NCBI GenBank assembly: GCA_958296025.1
Contig: OY282430.1
Coordinates: 868,001-932,000 of the forward strand
DNA length: 64,000 nucleotides
Reading direction: 5' to 3'
From: an uncultured Pseudomonadales bacterium
GTDB lineage: Bacteria; Pseudomonadota; Gammaproteobacteria; Pseudomonadales; Azotimanducaceae
Shown here: positions 1 to 8,797 of the stretch, piece by piece
Position numbering within the stretch: the first letter of the stretch is position 1
Layout: each line of letters opens with the position of its first letter
Position numbers and translations under genes: made by a program
Notes under the pieces: generated by a model
What the model saw: only the letters and a program-made list of their open reading frames with translations
What the model was told of the DNA's origin: nothing
The model's database searches: none

Positions 1-708
1 TGGCTGCAACGCCACGGAACCCGCTGCGCGCCACTGCGCCCCGTCTACCTGGGCGACGACCTGTACGCCTGCCAGCCCGTCTGCCGGGCGATGCTCGACA
101 GCGGCGGCGACTTCCTGCTCACCGCCAAGCCGGCCAGCCACAAGACCCTCTGCGAGCACCTCGACGGCATCCGCCCGCCCACCCGCCGCGCCACCGCCGG
201 CGCCGGCGCCCGCCGGCGCATCCACCGCTACCGGTGGATGACCGACCTGCCCATCCGCGACGGCGACGACGCCCTGCGCGTCAACTGGCTCGAGATCACC
301 AGCGCGCGACCCGACGGCACCGTCACCCACCGCGGCACCTTCGTCACCAGCCTCGACGTCGACCGCGACAACGTCGCCGAACTCGCCGACTGCGCCCGCG
401 CCCGATGGAAGATCGAGAACGAGACCTTCAACGTCCTCAAGCAGCACGGTTACCACCTCAAACACAACTTCGGCCACGGCAACGACACCCTCGCCGGCGT
501 GCTGGTCGTCCTCAACCTGCTCGCCTTCTCGCTCCACAGCGCCTGCGAACTCGCCGAGACGCTCTGGCAGAGCGCCCGCCGGCGCCTCGGCACCCGGCGC
601 CGATTGTTCGAACACCTGCGAACCGTCACCGAATACCGGCTGTTCCCCGACTGGAACAACCTCCTGTCACTGCTCGCTACCGGCGGTACCGCCGCCCAGC
701 CGCCCTGA
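1..708 (+). CDS. DDE transposase, C-terminal part (cut by left edge)
   Basis: The reading frame is open from base 1, so the N-terminus lies outside the window. The visible part holds YLGDD near the start, which fits the second catalytic aspartate, and later the block RWKIENETFNVLKQHGYHLKHNFGHG (here in two pieces: RWKIENETFNV, then HLKHNFGHG) typical of the last catalytic Glu region of IS4-like or ISNCY-type DDE transposases. The C-terminal tail is helical and basic. Third codon positions are almost all C or G, more extreme than in the genes that follow, which supports foreign origin. The exact IS family and the right terminal repeat (somewhere in 709-924) could not be fixed from this part alone. 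Confidence 0.85.
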   Translation, partial: WLQRHGTRCAPLRPVYLGDDLYACQPVCRAMLDSGGDFLLTAKPASHKTLCEHLDGIRPPTRRATAGAGARRRIHRYRWMTDLPIRDGDDALRVNWLEITSARPDGTVTHRGTFVTSLDVDRDNVAELADCARARWKIENETFNVLKQHGYHLKHNFGHGNDTLAGVLVVLNLLAFSLHSACELAETLWQSARRRLGTRRRLFEHLRTVTEYRLFPDWNNLLSLLATGGTAAQPP

Positions 709-930
709 ACTCCCCGTCCCACTCCCAACCCGACATCAACCGAACACCACGAACTCGACCGGAGCCGCGAACAACACCCAAAATGAGAACTGCTGGTTGC
801 CAACAGTCCACCTATACATTTCCCCACCGATGGCATACCCTGCCTCTCAAGAGTCGGCGGCGCTTTTCCGGCGTATTCGGCGGATCGTCGGCGGCGGTTC
901 AACGGCCAAGGAGGGCGCGGAGAAGTGAAG

Positions 931-2028
931 ATGCAAGCGGTTCGATCGATGGGGTTGGCGGCTTTGCTGGCGGTCGGCAGCGGCGCTTGGGCGGCGCAGG
1001 ACACCGCCGGGCCGAAGGCGGGCAAGGTCTATTTGACGCCGGGCCTCGCCATTTACCGGGCACCGGATGGCGAAGAGTCCAATGGCGGCGCGGCCATCGG
1101 CGTGGGCTATATGATTCAAGATAAATTCGGCGTGGAGATGCTCTACTCCAAGGTGGACGTCGCCTTGGAGACCGCGGCTGGCAAGGTCGAGGAGGAGGCC
1201 GACCTGATCTGGCTGAACCTGCTCTATAAGCTGGGCAACGGCGACAGGTGGCAGCCCTTTCTGTTGTTGGGCGGCGGACGCACCGAAGTCGGCAACTCGA
1301 CGGACACCCAGTTCAACTTGGGCTTGGGCCTGTTCGGGGAGATCAGCCGCCGTTGGTCCTACCGTGGCGATGTGCGCGCCGTGCATTCAAGCGATGAAGG
1401 AGGGGTTGAAGCCTTTGCGCTCTTCGGTCTGACGGCCTCCTTGGGCGATGTCTCCCCACCCCCGCCGCCGGATGCGGACGGGGACGGCGTGCCGGATGCA
1501 CGGGACCGCTGCCCCAACACCCCCGTCGGTGTTCGGGTGGACGCGGCCGGTTGTCCCTTGGACGGCGATGGGGACGGTGTGCCGGACTACCTCGACGATT
1601 GCCCCGGCACTGTCGTGGGCGCGATGGTGGACGACAAGGGCTGCCACTTGGAGGTGACCGAGGACGTCAGCATGGAGGTCATCATCGAATTCGACTTCGA
1701 TTCGGCGGAGATCCGCACCAGCCACTACGGGGACATCCGGCGGGTCGCCGAGTTCATGCGCACCTACTCGGACGCCACCGCGGTGCTGCAAGGTCACACC
1801 GATGCTAGGGGTGCCGATGACTACAACCAGAGGCTTTCCGAGCGGCGGTCCAACGCGGTGTTGGCCCGCTTGATCGAAGTGGAGGGCATTGCCCCCAACC
1901 GTCTCAGAGCGGTCGGATATGGCGAAACGCAACCCTTGGTTCAGGACGGCACGGAGAAGGGCTACCAGCGCAACAGAAGGGTGCGGGGCAGGGCGGACGG
2001 CACCCGGGTGGTCATTCGGATGAAATAG
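931..2028 (+). CDS. OmpA-family outer membrane protein with TSP3-like calcium repeats
   Basis: An outer membrane protein that tethers the envelope to peptidoglycan. It opens with a signal peptide ending near GAWAAQ, followed by a short beta-barrel region (about residues 25-170, with alternating YLTPGLAIY and LFGLTASLG type strands), a proline hinge, two thrombospondin-type-3 calcium repeats (DADGDGVPDARDRCP and DGDGDGVPDYLDDCP) and a C-terminal OmpA domain with FDFDSAEIR and LQGHTDARG. I chose ATG 931 because GGAG at 919-922 lies 8 nt upstream; an in-frame GTG at 925 would leave only 2 nt. The peptidoglycan-binding D and R of the OmpA domain are present. It has no operon partner upstream and is followed after 44 bp by the enoyl-CoA hydratase gene. 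Confidence 0.9.
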   Translation: MQAVRSMGLAALLAVGSGAWAAQDTAGPKAGKVYLTPGLAIYRAPDGEESNGGAAIGVGYMIQDKFGVEMLYSKVDVALETAAGKVEEEADLIWLNLLYKLGNGDRWQPFLLLGGGRTEVGNSTDTQFNLGLGLFGEISRRWSYRGDVRAVHSSDEGGVEAFALFGLTASLGDVSPPPPPDADGDGVPDARDRCPNTPVGVRVDAAGCPLDGDGDGVPDYLDDCPGTVVGAMVDDKGCHLEVTEDVSMEVIIEFDFDSAEIRTSHYGDIRRVAEFMRTYSDATAVLQGHTDARGADDYNQRLSERRSNAVLARLIEVEGIAPNRLRAVGYGETQPLVQDGTEKGYQRNRRVRGRADGTRVVIRMK

Positions 2029-2072
2029 CAGGGCCGCTTCGGCAGCCCTGTCAGCCACTCCGTGCAGAGCGC

Positions 2073-2840
2073 ATGAACGTCCGCTACGAGGTGCAAGGCC
2101 CCATGGCCCTGCTCACCATTTGCCGCACGGCCAAACGCAACGCCATCTCCTTGGCCACCTTGGAGGAGCTGCACAACGCGGTGGGCCAAGCGGCGGCGGA
2201 TGAGGATGTGCGGGTGATCACCATCACCGGCGAGGGGGAGCGGGCCTTCGCCTCCGGATCGGACTTAAGCGAAGTGCTGCATCGGGACTTCAAGAAGGCA
2301 TTGGAACCCATCGTCCAAGGCTTGGCGAACCGCTTGGAGCGCCTGCCCAAACCGGCCATCGCCGCCATCAACGGCATCTGCATGGGCGGCGGTCTGGAGG
2401 TCGCCTTGGGCTGCGACCTGCGCATCGCCAGCCCCAACGCCAAGTTCGCCACCCCGGAGGGCAAGCTGGGCATCATTCCCGGCGGCGGCGCCACGGCGCG
2501 GCTGCCGCGCATCGTCGGCCGCGGCTGGGGCATGGAGATGTTGCTGATGGGGGAGCCCATAGACGCGGAGCGGGCGCTTTCCATCGGCCTCATTACCCGC
2601 ATCGTGCCGCAAGAGGCGCTCTTGACCGAGGCGCGCCGCATGGCCGACCACTTGGCCAGCTTCGCCCCCTTCGTGCCGCGCACCATGAAGGCGATGGTTC
2701 ACTTCGGCATGGAGGCCAGCCTAGCCGGAGCGCTCATGCTGGAGAAGTACGCCCAAGGGGCGTTGGTGCAAACGGAGGACAAGACCGAAGGCATCACCGC
2801 GTTCTTGGAGAAGCGCCCGCCGCGTTTCAGCGGGCGTTGA
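2073..2840 (+). CDS. enoyl-CoA hydratase/isomerase (crotonase family)
   Basis: A 255-residue cytosolic crotonase-fold enzyme that would hydrate or isomerise enoyl-CoA in fatty acid or branched-chain catabolism. The oxyanion-hole segments are seen at AFASGSDL (about 59-65) and GICMGGGLEV (101-110). Both acid/base glutamates of classical hydratases are in place, E109 in GGGLE and E129 in FATPEGKLG, so true hydratase activity is more likely than a pure isomerase. The length is normal for the family. It stands 83 bp ahead of two MaoC-type hydratase genes on the same strand, so the three probably act on related acyl-CoA substrates. The exact substrate cannot be read from sequence. Confidence 0.9.
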   Translation: MNVRYEVQGPMALLTICRTAKRNAISLATLEELHNAVGQAAADEDVRVITITGEGERAFASGSDLSEVLHRDFKKALEPIVQGLANRLERLPKPAIAAINGICMGGGLEVALGCDLRIASPNAKFATPEGKLGIIPGGGATARLPRIVGRGWGMEMLLMGEPIDAERALSIGLITRIVPQEALLTEARRMADHLASFAPFVPRTMKAMVHFGMEASLAGALMLEKYAQGALVQTEDKTEGITAFLEKRPPRFSGR

Positions 2841-2923
2841 TTCCGCCTGGGCGTTGATGGATACTCAACGCAAGCGCGGCCCATCAGTCCGCGTTCACTG
2901 CGCAAACAAAAGAAGGAGGTTGG

Positions 2924-3433
2924 ATGGCTGTTGACAAGTTTCCCGTGGAGGCAAGCCACATCATGATGTTCGCCCGCGCCGTCGCGGACGGCAACCGGAT
3001 CTACTCTGACGCGGACTATGCGGCCACGACGGAGCCGGGCAAGATCATCGCCCCGCCAACCTTCGCCCAGGCAAGCGCCCAGTTCGACCCGGACTATTTC
3101 CTGCGGCCCAGGATCGGCCAGCCTTGGTTCGGCTCCGGCAAGGAACCCACCGGCATCAAGCGCAGCAGCTCCGGCGGCGGGGGTGGCGGCGGAGGCGGCG
3201 GCATCAGTGGCGGCCTACACGCCGAGCAGCACTTCGAGTACCACCGCCACATCAGCCCTGGAGACGTGTTGACGGCCACCGTCAAGCCCGGCAAGCGTTG
3301 GGAGAAGCAGGGCAAGCGCTCCGGCAAGCTGCTGTTTGCCGAGACCGTCACCGAGTACCGGGACCAAAACGATGAACTGGTCATCACCGCCCGCAGCGTC
3401 GGTGTGCGCACCGAACGCCCCGTGGATCATTAG
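2924..3433 (+). CDS. MaoC-like N-terminal (FAS1-type) dehydratase with polyglycine stretch
   Basis: A 169-residue hot-dog-fold protein of the FAS1-like dehydratase/MaoC N-terminal type. It lacks the catalytic D-x4-H pair and normally forms a heterodimer with a catalytic MaoC subunit, which here is the next gene 12 bp downstream. The start is clear: AAGGAGG stands just before ATG 2924. The core reads ASHIMMFARAVADGN at the N-terminus and HAEQHFEYHRHISPGD in the second half. Between them is a run of ten glycines after SSS (about residues 83-95), coded mostly by GGC/GGG. Together the pair would hydrate an enoyl-CoA, as in steroid or branched-acid pathways. Confidence 0.88.
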   Translation: MAVDKFPVEASHIMMFARAVADGNRIYSDADYAATTEPGKIIAPPTFAQASAQFDPDYFLRPRIGQPWFGSGKEPTGIKRSSSGGGGGGGGGGISGGLHAEQHFEYHRHISPGDVLTATVKPGKRWEKQGKRSGKLLFAETVTEYRDQNDELVITARSVGVRTERPVDH

Positions 3434-3445
3434 GAGGCAACGGCA

Positions 3446-3868
3446 ATGGCTTTGAAAGCAAGCGACCTGAGCGTGGGCGACACCTACCAGGAGTGCTTGG
3501 TTGAAGACCTGACGCGCACCCAGATCGTCCAGTACGCCGGCGCGTCCGGGGACTACAATCCCCTGCACACCGACGAAATCTTCACCACTAAGGTGGCCCG
3601 CTACCCTTCGGTCTTCGCCCACGGCATGTTAACCATGGGCATGACCGGCCGCCTGCTGACCAACTATGTCGGCGATGGGCGCCTCAAGAAGTTCGGCGTG
3701 CGCTTCACCAACCAAGTTTGGCCGGGGGACACCCTGCATTGCACCGCAACCGTGGACGACATCACCGAACAGGATGGCGAACACATCGTCAGCCTAAAGG
3801 TGGAAACCACGAACCAGGACGGCAAAGTCGTAGTCTCCGGCAGCGCCGAAGCACGGGTGGACCCTTGA
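3446..3868 (+). CDS. MaoC-family (R)-specific enoyl-CoA hydratase, catalytic subunit
   Basis: A 140-residue hot-dog protein carrying the hydratase-2 signature in GASGDYNPLH, with the catalytic pair D36 and H41. It is the expected partner of the preceding non-catalytic subunit gene. GGAGG lies about 10 bases before the ATG. FAHGMLTMGMTGRLL and a PGDTLHCTATV strand complete the MaoC pattern. It would hydrate trans-2-enoyl-CoA to a 3-hydroxyacyl-CoA in the cytosol. It is the last gene of the 2073-3868 run; 200 bp without a gene follow, holding no clear hairpin. Confidence 0.92.
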   Translation: MALKASDLSVGDTYQECLVEDLTRTQIVQYAGASGDYNPLHTDEIFTTKVARYPSVFAHGMLTMGMTGRLLTNYVGDGRLKKFGVRFTNQVWPGDTLHCTATVDDITEQDGEHIVSLKVETTNQDGKVVVSGSAEARVDP

Positions 3869-4068
3869 GCTGATCTAGCTCACCAGCGCTCCACGGAAGT
3901 GCGGAGATCGATCTCGAAGGTCCAGGCTTTATGCCCAGACCAAGCGCCAGCCGGCCATGATGGCGGCTGTGTCCATCAAGGCGCCCGTGTAGAATTGCGC
4001 ACCGCTAAGCGTATCGAAGGCGGCCGGGCCACACCTGCGGCATTTTCCATCTCGACACAGGAAAAACC

Positions 4069-4659
4069 ATGACCTATTTGGAAGGCGGGCAGGATTTCAT
4101 TGAAGCCGTCAAGCGCTTCAACCTGCAGGAACACAGGCTGTTTGAGCACCGAAACATGGCTATTTTTGGGGAAATCACCCAGGACGTGGCGCGGCGCACG
4201 GCAGAGAAGCTGCTAAGCCTCTCCTTTGAGAACGAGGATCCGATCACCATCTACTTGGGCTCTCCAGGGGGCCATGTGGAGTCCGGGGACACCATCTTTG
4301 ACCTGATCCGCTACATCAAGCCCAGCGTGCGCATTGTTGGCACTGGCTGGGTGGGCAGCATCGCCACCCATGTCTATCTGGCGCCGGAGCGGGAGAACCG
4401 CTTCTGCCTGCCCAACACCCGGTTCCTGATCCACCAGCCGGCCGGCGGCTTCGGCGGCGACGCCTCGGACATCGAAATCCACGCCCGGGAAATCCTCAAG
4501 ACGCGGGAGCGCATCAACAAGATCATCGCCGAGCGCACCGGTCAAAGCCTGAGTCAGGTGGCGGAGGACACGGACCGGGACTACTGGATGAGCGCCGAGG
4601 AATCCCTGGAGTACGGCCTAGTCGGCAAGATCATCAAGTCGGTGGACGAGTTGGGCTAG
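4069..4659 (+). CDS. ClpP-family serine protease (divergent ClpP paralogue)
   Basis: A 196-residue cytosolic peptidase of the Clp family. The catalytic triad can be placed as S97 (in VGSIA), H122 (in LIHQPAGG) and D171 (in DTDRDYWMSAEE), at spacings that match E. coli ClpP. Differences from housekeeping ClpP are plain: SPGG is preceded by LG rather than IN, and the usual QAASMGA around the serine is replaced by GWVGSIAT. No clpX or tig gene is beside it, so it is probably a stand-alone second ClpP rather than the main one. The start is supported by AGGA six bases upstream. Its Clp ATPase partner is unknown. Confidence 0.88.
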   Translation: MTYLEGGQDFIEAVKRFNLQEHRLFEHRNMAIFGEITQDVARRTAEKLLSLSFENEDPITIYLGSPGGHVESGDTIFDLIRYIKPSVRIVGTGWVGSIATHVYLAPERENRFCLPNTRFLIHQPAGGFGGDASDIEIHAREILKTRERINKIIAERTGQSLSQVAEDTDRDYWMSAEESLEYGLVGKIIKSVDELG

Positions 4660-4736
4660 CTGTTAACAAGACGCTGGAAAAACGCCCTAGCTGCTGGAAT
4701 CCGACGGGGTTTGGGGTGAAATGTGCAGGAAGTTGA

Positions 4737-6083
4737 GTGAATGGGGTAAGGTCCTCAGTCGTTTTGCCTGCAGGGAACCCAACAATAGCCGCGAAGTTCA
4801 GCGTCGCCACCGCCAGTGCGGTGGTTGTGGCGAACATGATCGGAACCGGAGTGTTCACCAGCCTAGGCTTTCAATTGTCGGACATTCAGTCCGGCTTCGT
4901 GCTGCTGATGCTCTGGGCGGTGGGCGGTTTGGCCGCCTTGTGCGGGGCGCTCTGCTACGCCGAACTAGGTGCGGCATTGCCCCGCTCCGGCGGCGAGTAC
5001 AACTTTCTCTCCCAGATCTACCACCCGGCGGTGGGCTTCGTGTCCGGCTGGGTGTCCGCCACCATTGGCTTTGCCGCGCCTACGGCCTTGGCGGCCATCA
5101 CCTTTGGCGCCTATTTGGGGTCCGTGACGCCCCAGGTGCCGCGGGCTTTGAGCGCCACCGCCTTGGTCCTGGCGCTAACCGGCATCCACATGAGCACCAG
5201 GCGCAGCAGCGGCGGTGTCCAGCGCTGGTTGACGGCGCTGAAAATCCTGCTGATCGCTGGATTCTGCGGCGCGGTTTGGGGGGTGGTGGACGAAGGCCAG
5301 CCGCTGGCTTTCGCGCCCGTGGCCGGGGACGGGGCGCTTCTTGTCAGCGGCGCCTTCGCCGTGGCGTTGATCTACGTCAACTACGCCTACACCGGCTGGA
5401 ACGCCGCCACCTACCTGACCAGCGAGATCGAGGCGCCGCAGCGCAGCCTGCCTCGGGCCTTGGCCTTGGGGACGGGTTTGGTGGGCGTCATCTATGTGCT
5501 GCTGAACTTTATCTTTCTGTATGCTGCGCCCATCGGCGCCATGCAGGGCCAACTGGAAATCGGCTACATCGTGGCGGAGCACGCCTTCGACGGTAGCGGC
5601 GCTTCCCTCATGGGGGTGGTGTTGGCTGGCCTGTTGATCTCCACGGTCAGCGCCATGATTCTGGCTGGCCCCCGCGTCATGCAGACCATCGGCGAGGATT
5701 TCCGTGCGTTTCGGCTATTGGCCCGGACCAACCGCCACGGCCTGCCTGTCGTTGCCATCGGTGTGCAGTCTGGCATGGCGTTGGTCTTCATTTGGACGGC
5801 TTCCTTTGAATTCATCCTAGTGTTTGCCGGGTTCAGTTTGGGGCTTTGCACCTTCCTCACGGTCGCCGGCGTCTTCGTGCTGCGCCTTCGCCGCCCGGAC
5901 CTGCCTAGGCCGTACCGGGTCACCGCCTATCCGCTGCCGCCGCTCATCTACTTGGCCATCACCGGCTGGACTCTTTTCTACATTCTAAAGGAGCGGCCCG
6001 AGGAGGCTTGGATGAGTCTGTTGTTGATTCTGGCGGGGGGTGGTTTCCATTGGCTGTGCAATCGTGTAAATAAGGCGGCCTGA
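4737..6083 (+). CDS. APC-superfamily amino acid permease
   Basis: A 448-residue inner membrane transporter of about 12 helices. The first helix holds VVVANMIGTGVFTSLGF, the substrate-binding GTG motif typical of the amino acid/polyamine/organocation family. GTG 4737 is taken as start because AGGA at 4727-4730 is 6 nt upstream and the next in-frame ATG would cut into helix 1. The substrate is not predictable. TGA at 6081-6083 is directly followed by an ATG of the next reading frame, so it may be co-transcribed with the acyl-CoA dehydrogenase gene downstream. Confidence 0.88.
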   Translation: MNGVRSSVVLPAGNPTIAAKFSVATASAVVVANMIGTGVFTSLGFQLSDIQSGFVLLMLWAVGGLAALCGALCYAELGAALPRSGGEYNFLSQIYHPAVGFVSGWVSATIGFAAPTALAAITFGAYLGSVTPQVPRALSATALVLALTGIHMSTRRSSGGVQRWLTALKILLIAGFCGAVWGVVDEGQPLAFAPVAGDGALLVSGAFAVALIYVNYAYTGWNAATYLTSEIEAPQRSLPRALALGTGLVGVIYVLLNFIFLYAAPIGAMQGQLEIGYIVAEHAFDGSGASLMGVVLAGLLISTVSAMILAGPRVMQTIGEDFRAFRLLARTNRHGLPVVAIGVQSGMALVFIWTASFEFILVFAGFSLGLCTFLTVAGVFVLRLRRPDLPRPYRVTAYPLPPLIYLAITGWTLFYILKERPEEAWMSLLLILAGGGFHWLCNRVNKAA

Positions 6084-6110
6084 ATGGGAAAAATGACAAG
6101 GACAGGACAC

Positions 6111-7295
6111 ATGGACACGGCGGCGCTTGGGGAATTCAGGGCTGAGACCCGGGCTTGGCTTGCGGCGAACTGTCCGCCAGGCGCCCGCGGTCCCGGTCCC
6201 ATCCCGAACGGCAGCTCCAAGATCGAGATCGGCGACCGGGACACCCTGCTGTGGCTGGAGCGGATGATTGAAAAGGGCTGGACGGTGCCGGACTGGCCGC
6301 GCGAACACGGCGGTGCCGCCCTCGGCAAGGATGAGTTTCTAATCCTGTTGGAGGAAATGCTCCGCATCGACGCCCGCCCGGCCCTATCCGGCTTTGGCAC
6401 CAGCATGGTCGGCCCCACTCTTTTGGAGTTCGGCACCGAACGGCAAAAGCAAACCCACTTGCCGCGCATCGCGTGTGCGGAAGTGGAGTGGTGCCAGGGC
6501 TACAGCGAGCCAAGCGCCGGCAGCGACCTCGCCAGCCTGCGCACCCGGGCCGAGGATAGGGGCGACCACTTCGTCATCAACGGCCAGAAGATCTGGACCT
6601 CCGGCGCCCAGTTTGCGGATTGGATGTTCATCCTGGTGCGCACCGACCCGGACGCCCCCAAGCATCAGGGCATAAGCTTTTTGCTGCTGCCCATGGACCA
6701 ACCCGGCGTTCGCGTGAAGCCCATCCGCCTGTTGTCCGGGGACTCCCCGTTCAACGAAACCTTCTTCGACAACGCCATTGCCAGCAAGGCGGATCTGGTT
6801 GGTGAACTCAACCAGGGCTGGACCGTTGGCAAAAGGCTGTTACAGCATGAGCGCTCCGGGATGCAGGCCTTGGTGCGGGGCAGCGCCGGTGAGGGCGAGG
6901 CCGGTGCGCCGGAGGAAGCCAAGGTCGCCTTGGGTGTGCGGGACGGCAAGATTGCGGACCCGGCTTTGCGTTCCGACGTGCTCATCCAGGAGATGAACAG
7001 CCAAGCCTTCCGCTTGACCCAACGCCGGGCGGTGGAGGAATCCGACGGCGGCACCCCTGGGCCGGTGACCTCCATCTTCAAGATCTACGGCAGCGAACTT
7101 CAGCAGCAGCACTACGAGCTCCTCACCAAGATGCGCGGCGTGCGCGGTTTTGGGATGGATGCCCGGGCCTTCAACGCCGCGGAGTTGGAAATCACCCGCC
7201 AATGGCTGTTCTGCCGGGCGGCGTCCATCTACAGCGGCAGCAACGAGATTCAGCGCAACATCATCGCCAAGCGAGTGCTCGGCCTGCCCGACTGA
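6111..7295 (+). CDS. acyl-CoA dehydrogenase
   Basis: A FAD-dependent dehydrogenase of about 394 residues forming the enoyl double bond of an acyl-CoA. Visible signs are the flavin-side block GYSEPSAGSDLASLRT, the strand KIWTSGAQFADW and the C-terminal ACAD signature GSNEIQRNIIAKRVLGLPD. I prefer ATG 6111 over the upstream in-frame ATG 6084: AAGGA at 6098-6102 gives an 8-nt spacer and family members start close to this point. The insertion RLLSGDSPFNETFF is seen in FadE-like ACADs with broad substrates. No ETF gene is near. Confidence 0.9.
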   Translation: MDTAALGEFRAETRAWLAANCPPGARGPGPIPNGSSKIEIGDRDTLLWLERMIEKGWTVPDWPREHGGAALGKDEFLILLEEMLRIDARPALSGFGTSMVGPTLLEFGTERQKQTHLPRIACAEVEWCQGYSEPSAGSDLASLRTRAEDRGDHFVINGQKIWTSGAQFADWMFILVRTDPDAPKHQGISFLLLPMDQPGVRVKPIRLLSGDSPFNETFFDNAIASKADLVGELNQGWTVGKRLLQHERSGMQALVRGSAGEGEAGAPEEAKVALGVRDGKIADPALRSDVLIQEMNSQAFRLTQRRAVEESDGGTPGPVTSIFKIYGSELQQQHYELLTKMRGVRGFGMDARAFNAAELEITRQWLFCRAASIYSGSNEIQRNIIAKRVLGLPD

Positions 7296-7384
7296 TCGCG
7301 GTCTGGGGGAAGCCGAACCAATGAGCCAAGCATCCAGCCGCGTCACGCCCTCCCATCCCTTGGCGGCAACGCCTCGCTAGGCCG

Positions 7385-8797
7385 ATGGGTGACGAAATCG
7401 CCCAACGCCACTTTAGCGCCGAGGACTTCAGCGTCTTCCGCTTTCGCTTGGACGAAGAAACCAAGCTGCTGGCCGAGCAATTCGCCTCCGGCCGTTTCAG
7501 CGAGAGGGGCGACATGGCCGGCTTTGAACTGGAGGCTTGGCTGGTGGATGGCGAAGGCAATCCGCTGCCGCGCAACAACCTGTTCTTGGAACAGGTGCAA
7601 AACCCGTTGGTGACTTTGGAATTGGCCAGCTTCAACGTGGAGCTGAACGGCAGCCCCACGGCTTTGGCGGGGCGCACCTTTTCCCGCCTGCACGACGAGC
7701 TTGCCGCCACATGGCGGGCGTGCCGGGAGGCGGCGGACGCCCTCGGCTGCCACTTGGTGACCATCGGCATTTTGCCGACCATCCAGGCGTCCATGCTGAA
7801 TTCGGCGCACATGTCCAAGATGGTGCGCTACCAAGCCCTCAACGATCGGGTGATGGCGCTGCGTGACGGCAAGCCCTTGGACGTGCGCATTGAGGGCGAG
7901 GAAAAGCTGGCCATGCAGCATTCCGACGTCATGCTGGAGGCCGCCGCCACCTCCTTCCAGGTCCATTTGCAATGCAAGCCGGCCAACGCGGTGCGGACCT
8001 TCAACGCCGCCATGGCCGTCTCCGCGCCCATGCTGGCGGCAACGGCCAATTCACCGACGTTGTTTGGCCGCCTGCTATGGGCGGAAACCCGCATTCCCCT
8101 GTTTGAGCAGGCAGTGGACATCGGCCGCCACTATCCGCAACGGGTCGGATTCGGCACGGGGTTCGCGGAGGCGTCCCTGTTGGAACTCTATTTGGAGAAC
8201 CAGCGTGACCATCCCATCCTGATACCCAATGTGCGGGCCGCCGCCCCCGGCGAATTCGCCCATGCCCGCTTCCACAACGGCACCATTTGGCGTTGGAATC
8301 GGCCTCTGATCGGCTTTGACCATGACGGCCAGGTCCATTTGCGCATTGAGCATCGGGTGGTTCCGGCCGGCCCGACCTTGCGCGACTGCGTGGCCAACGC
8401 GGCCCTGTTCTATGGCTTGGTGCGGGGCCTTGGCTTGGAGGCTGAGGGCATTGAGAAGCGGCTGAGCTTTGCCGCGGTGCGTTCCAACTTCTACGCGGCG
8501 GCGCGTCGTGGCTTGCAGGCCAGCTTGGAATGGTGCGAAGGAAGGGTCAACGCGAAGGCCCTTTTGCTGACCGAACTGCTGCCGTTGGCGCACCGCGGCC
8601 TTGCCAGCTACGACATCCCGGAGCAGGAAATTTCCGAACATCTCGGGGTGATCGAAGCCCGGGTGGAGTCCGGCCTAAACGGTGCCGAGTGGCAGCAGCG
8701 CTGGCTGCAACGGCACGGAATGCAAAGCAACAGGCTGGTGATGGCTTATTTGGAGCGGCAGGAGCAGGGCGACCCCGTGCATCGCTGGCCTTTGTGA
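7385..8797 (+). CDS. glutamate-cysteine ligase-like carboxylate-amine ligase (GCS2 family)
   Basis: A 470-residue ATP-grasp-like ligase of the GCS2 family. The N-terminal strand GFELEAWLVD (residues 46-55) gives the metal-binding glutamates, SFNVELNGSP continues the active site, and HARFHNGTIWRWNRPLIGF with HLRIEHRVVPAGP matches the substrate-binding half. Such proteins join an amine to the gamma- or alpha-carboxylate of an amino acid; the true substrates are unknown here. Its TGA overlaps the ATG of the next gene (ATGA at 8797), so ligase and hydrolase-like protein are translationally coupled, suggesting a make-and-break pair for one amide. The start has no strong ribosome-binding site. Confidence 0.85.
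   Translation: MGDEIAQRHFSAEDFSVFRFRLDEETKLLAEQFASGRFSERGDMAGFELEAWLVDGEGNPLPRNNLFLEQVQNPLVTLELASFNVELNGSPTALAGRTFSRLHDELAATWRACREAADALGCHLVTIGILPTIQASMLNSAHMSKMVRYQALNDRVMALRDGKPLDVRIEGEEKLAMQHSDVMLEAAATSFQVHLQCKPANAVRTFNAAMAVSAPMLAATANSPTLFGRLLWAETRIPLFEQAVDIGRHYPQRVGFGTGFAEASLLELYLENQRDHPILIPNVRAAAPGEFAHARFHNGTIWRWNRPLIGFDHDGQVHLRIEHRVVPAGPTLRDCVANAALFYGLVRGLGLEAEGIEKRLSFAAVRSNFYAAARRGLQASLEWCEGRVNAKALLLTELLPLAHRGLASYDIPEQEISEHLGVIEARVESGLNGAEWQQRWLQRHGMQSNRLVMAYLERQEQGDPVHRWPL

Noticed and set aside
234..1124. Long Arg/Pro-rich open frame overlapping the transposase end and OmpA start
   Set aside because: It is in a different frame from two clear genes; composition reflects GC-rich codons only, with no domain or ribosome-binding site.
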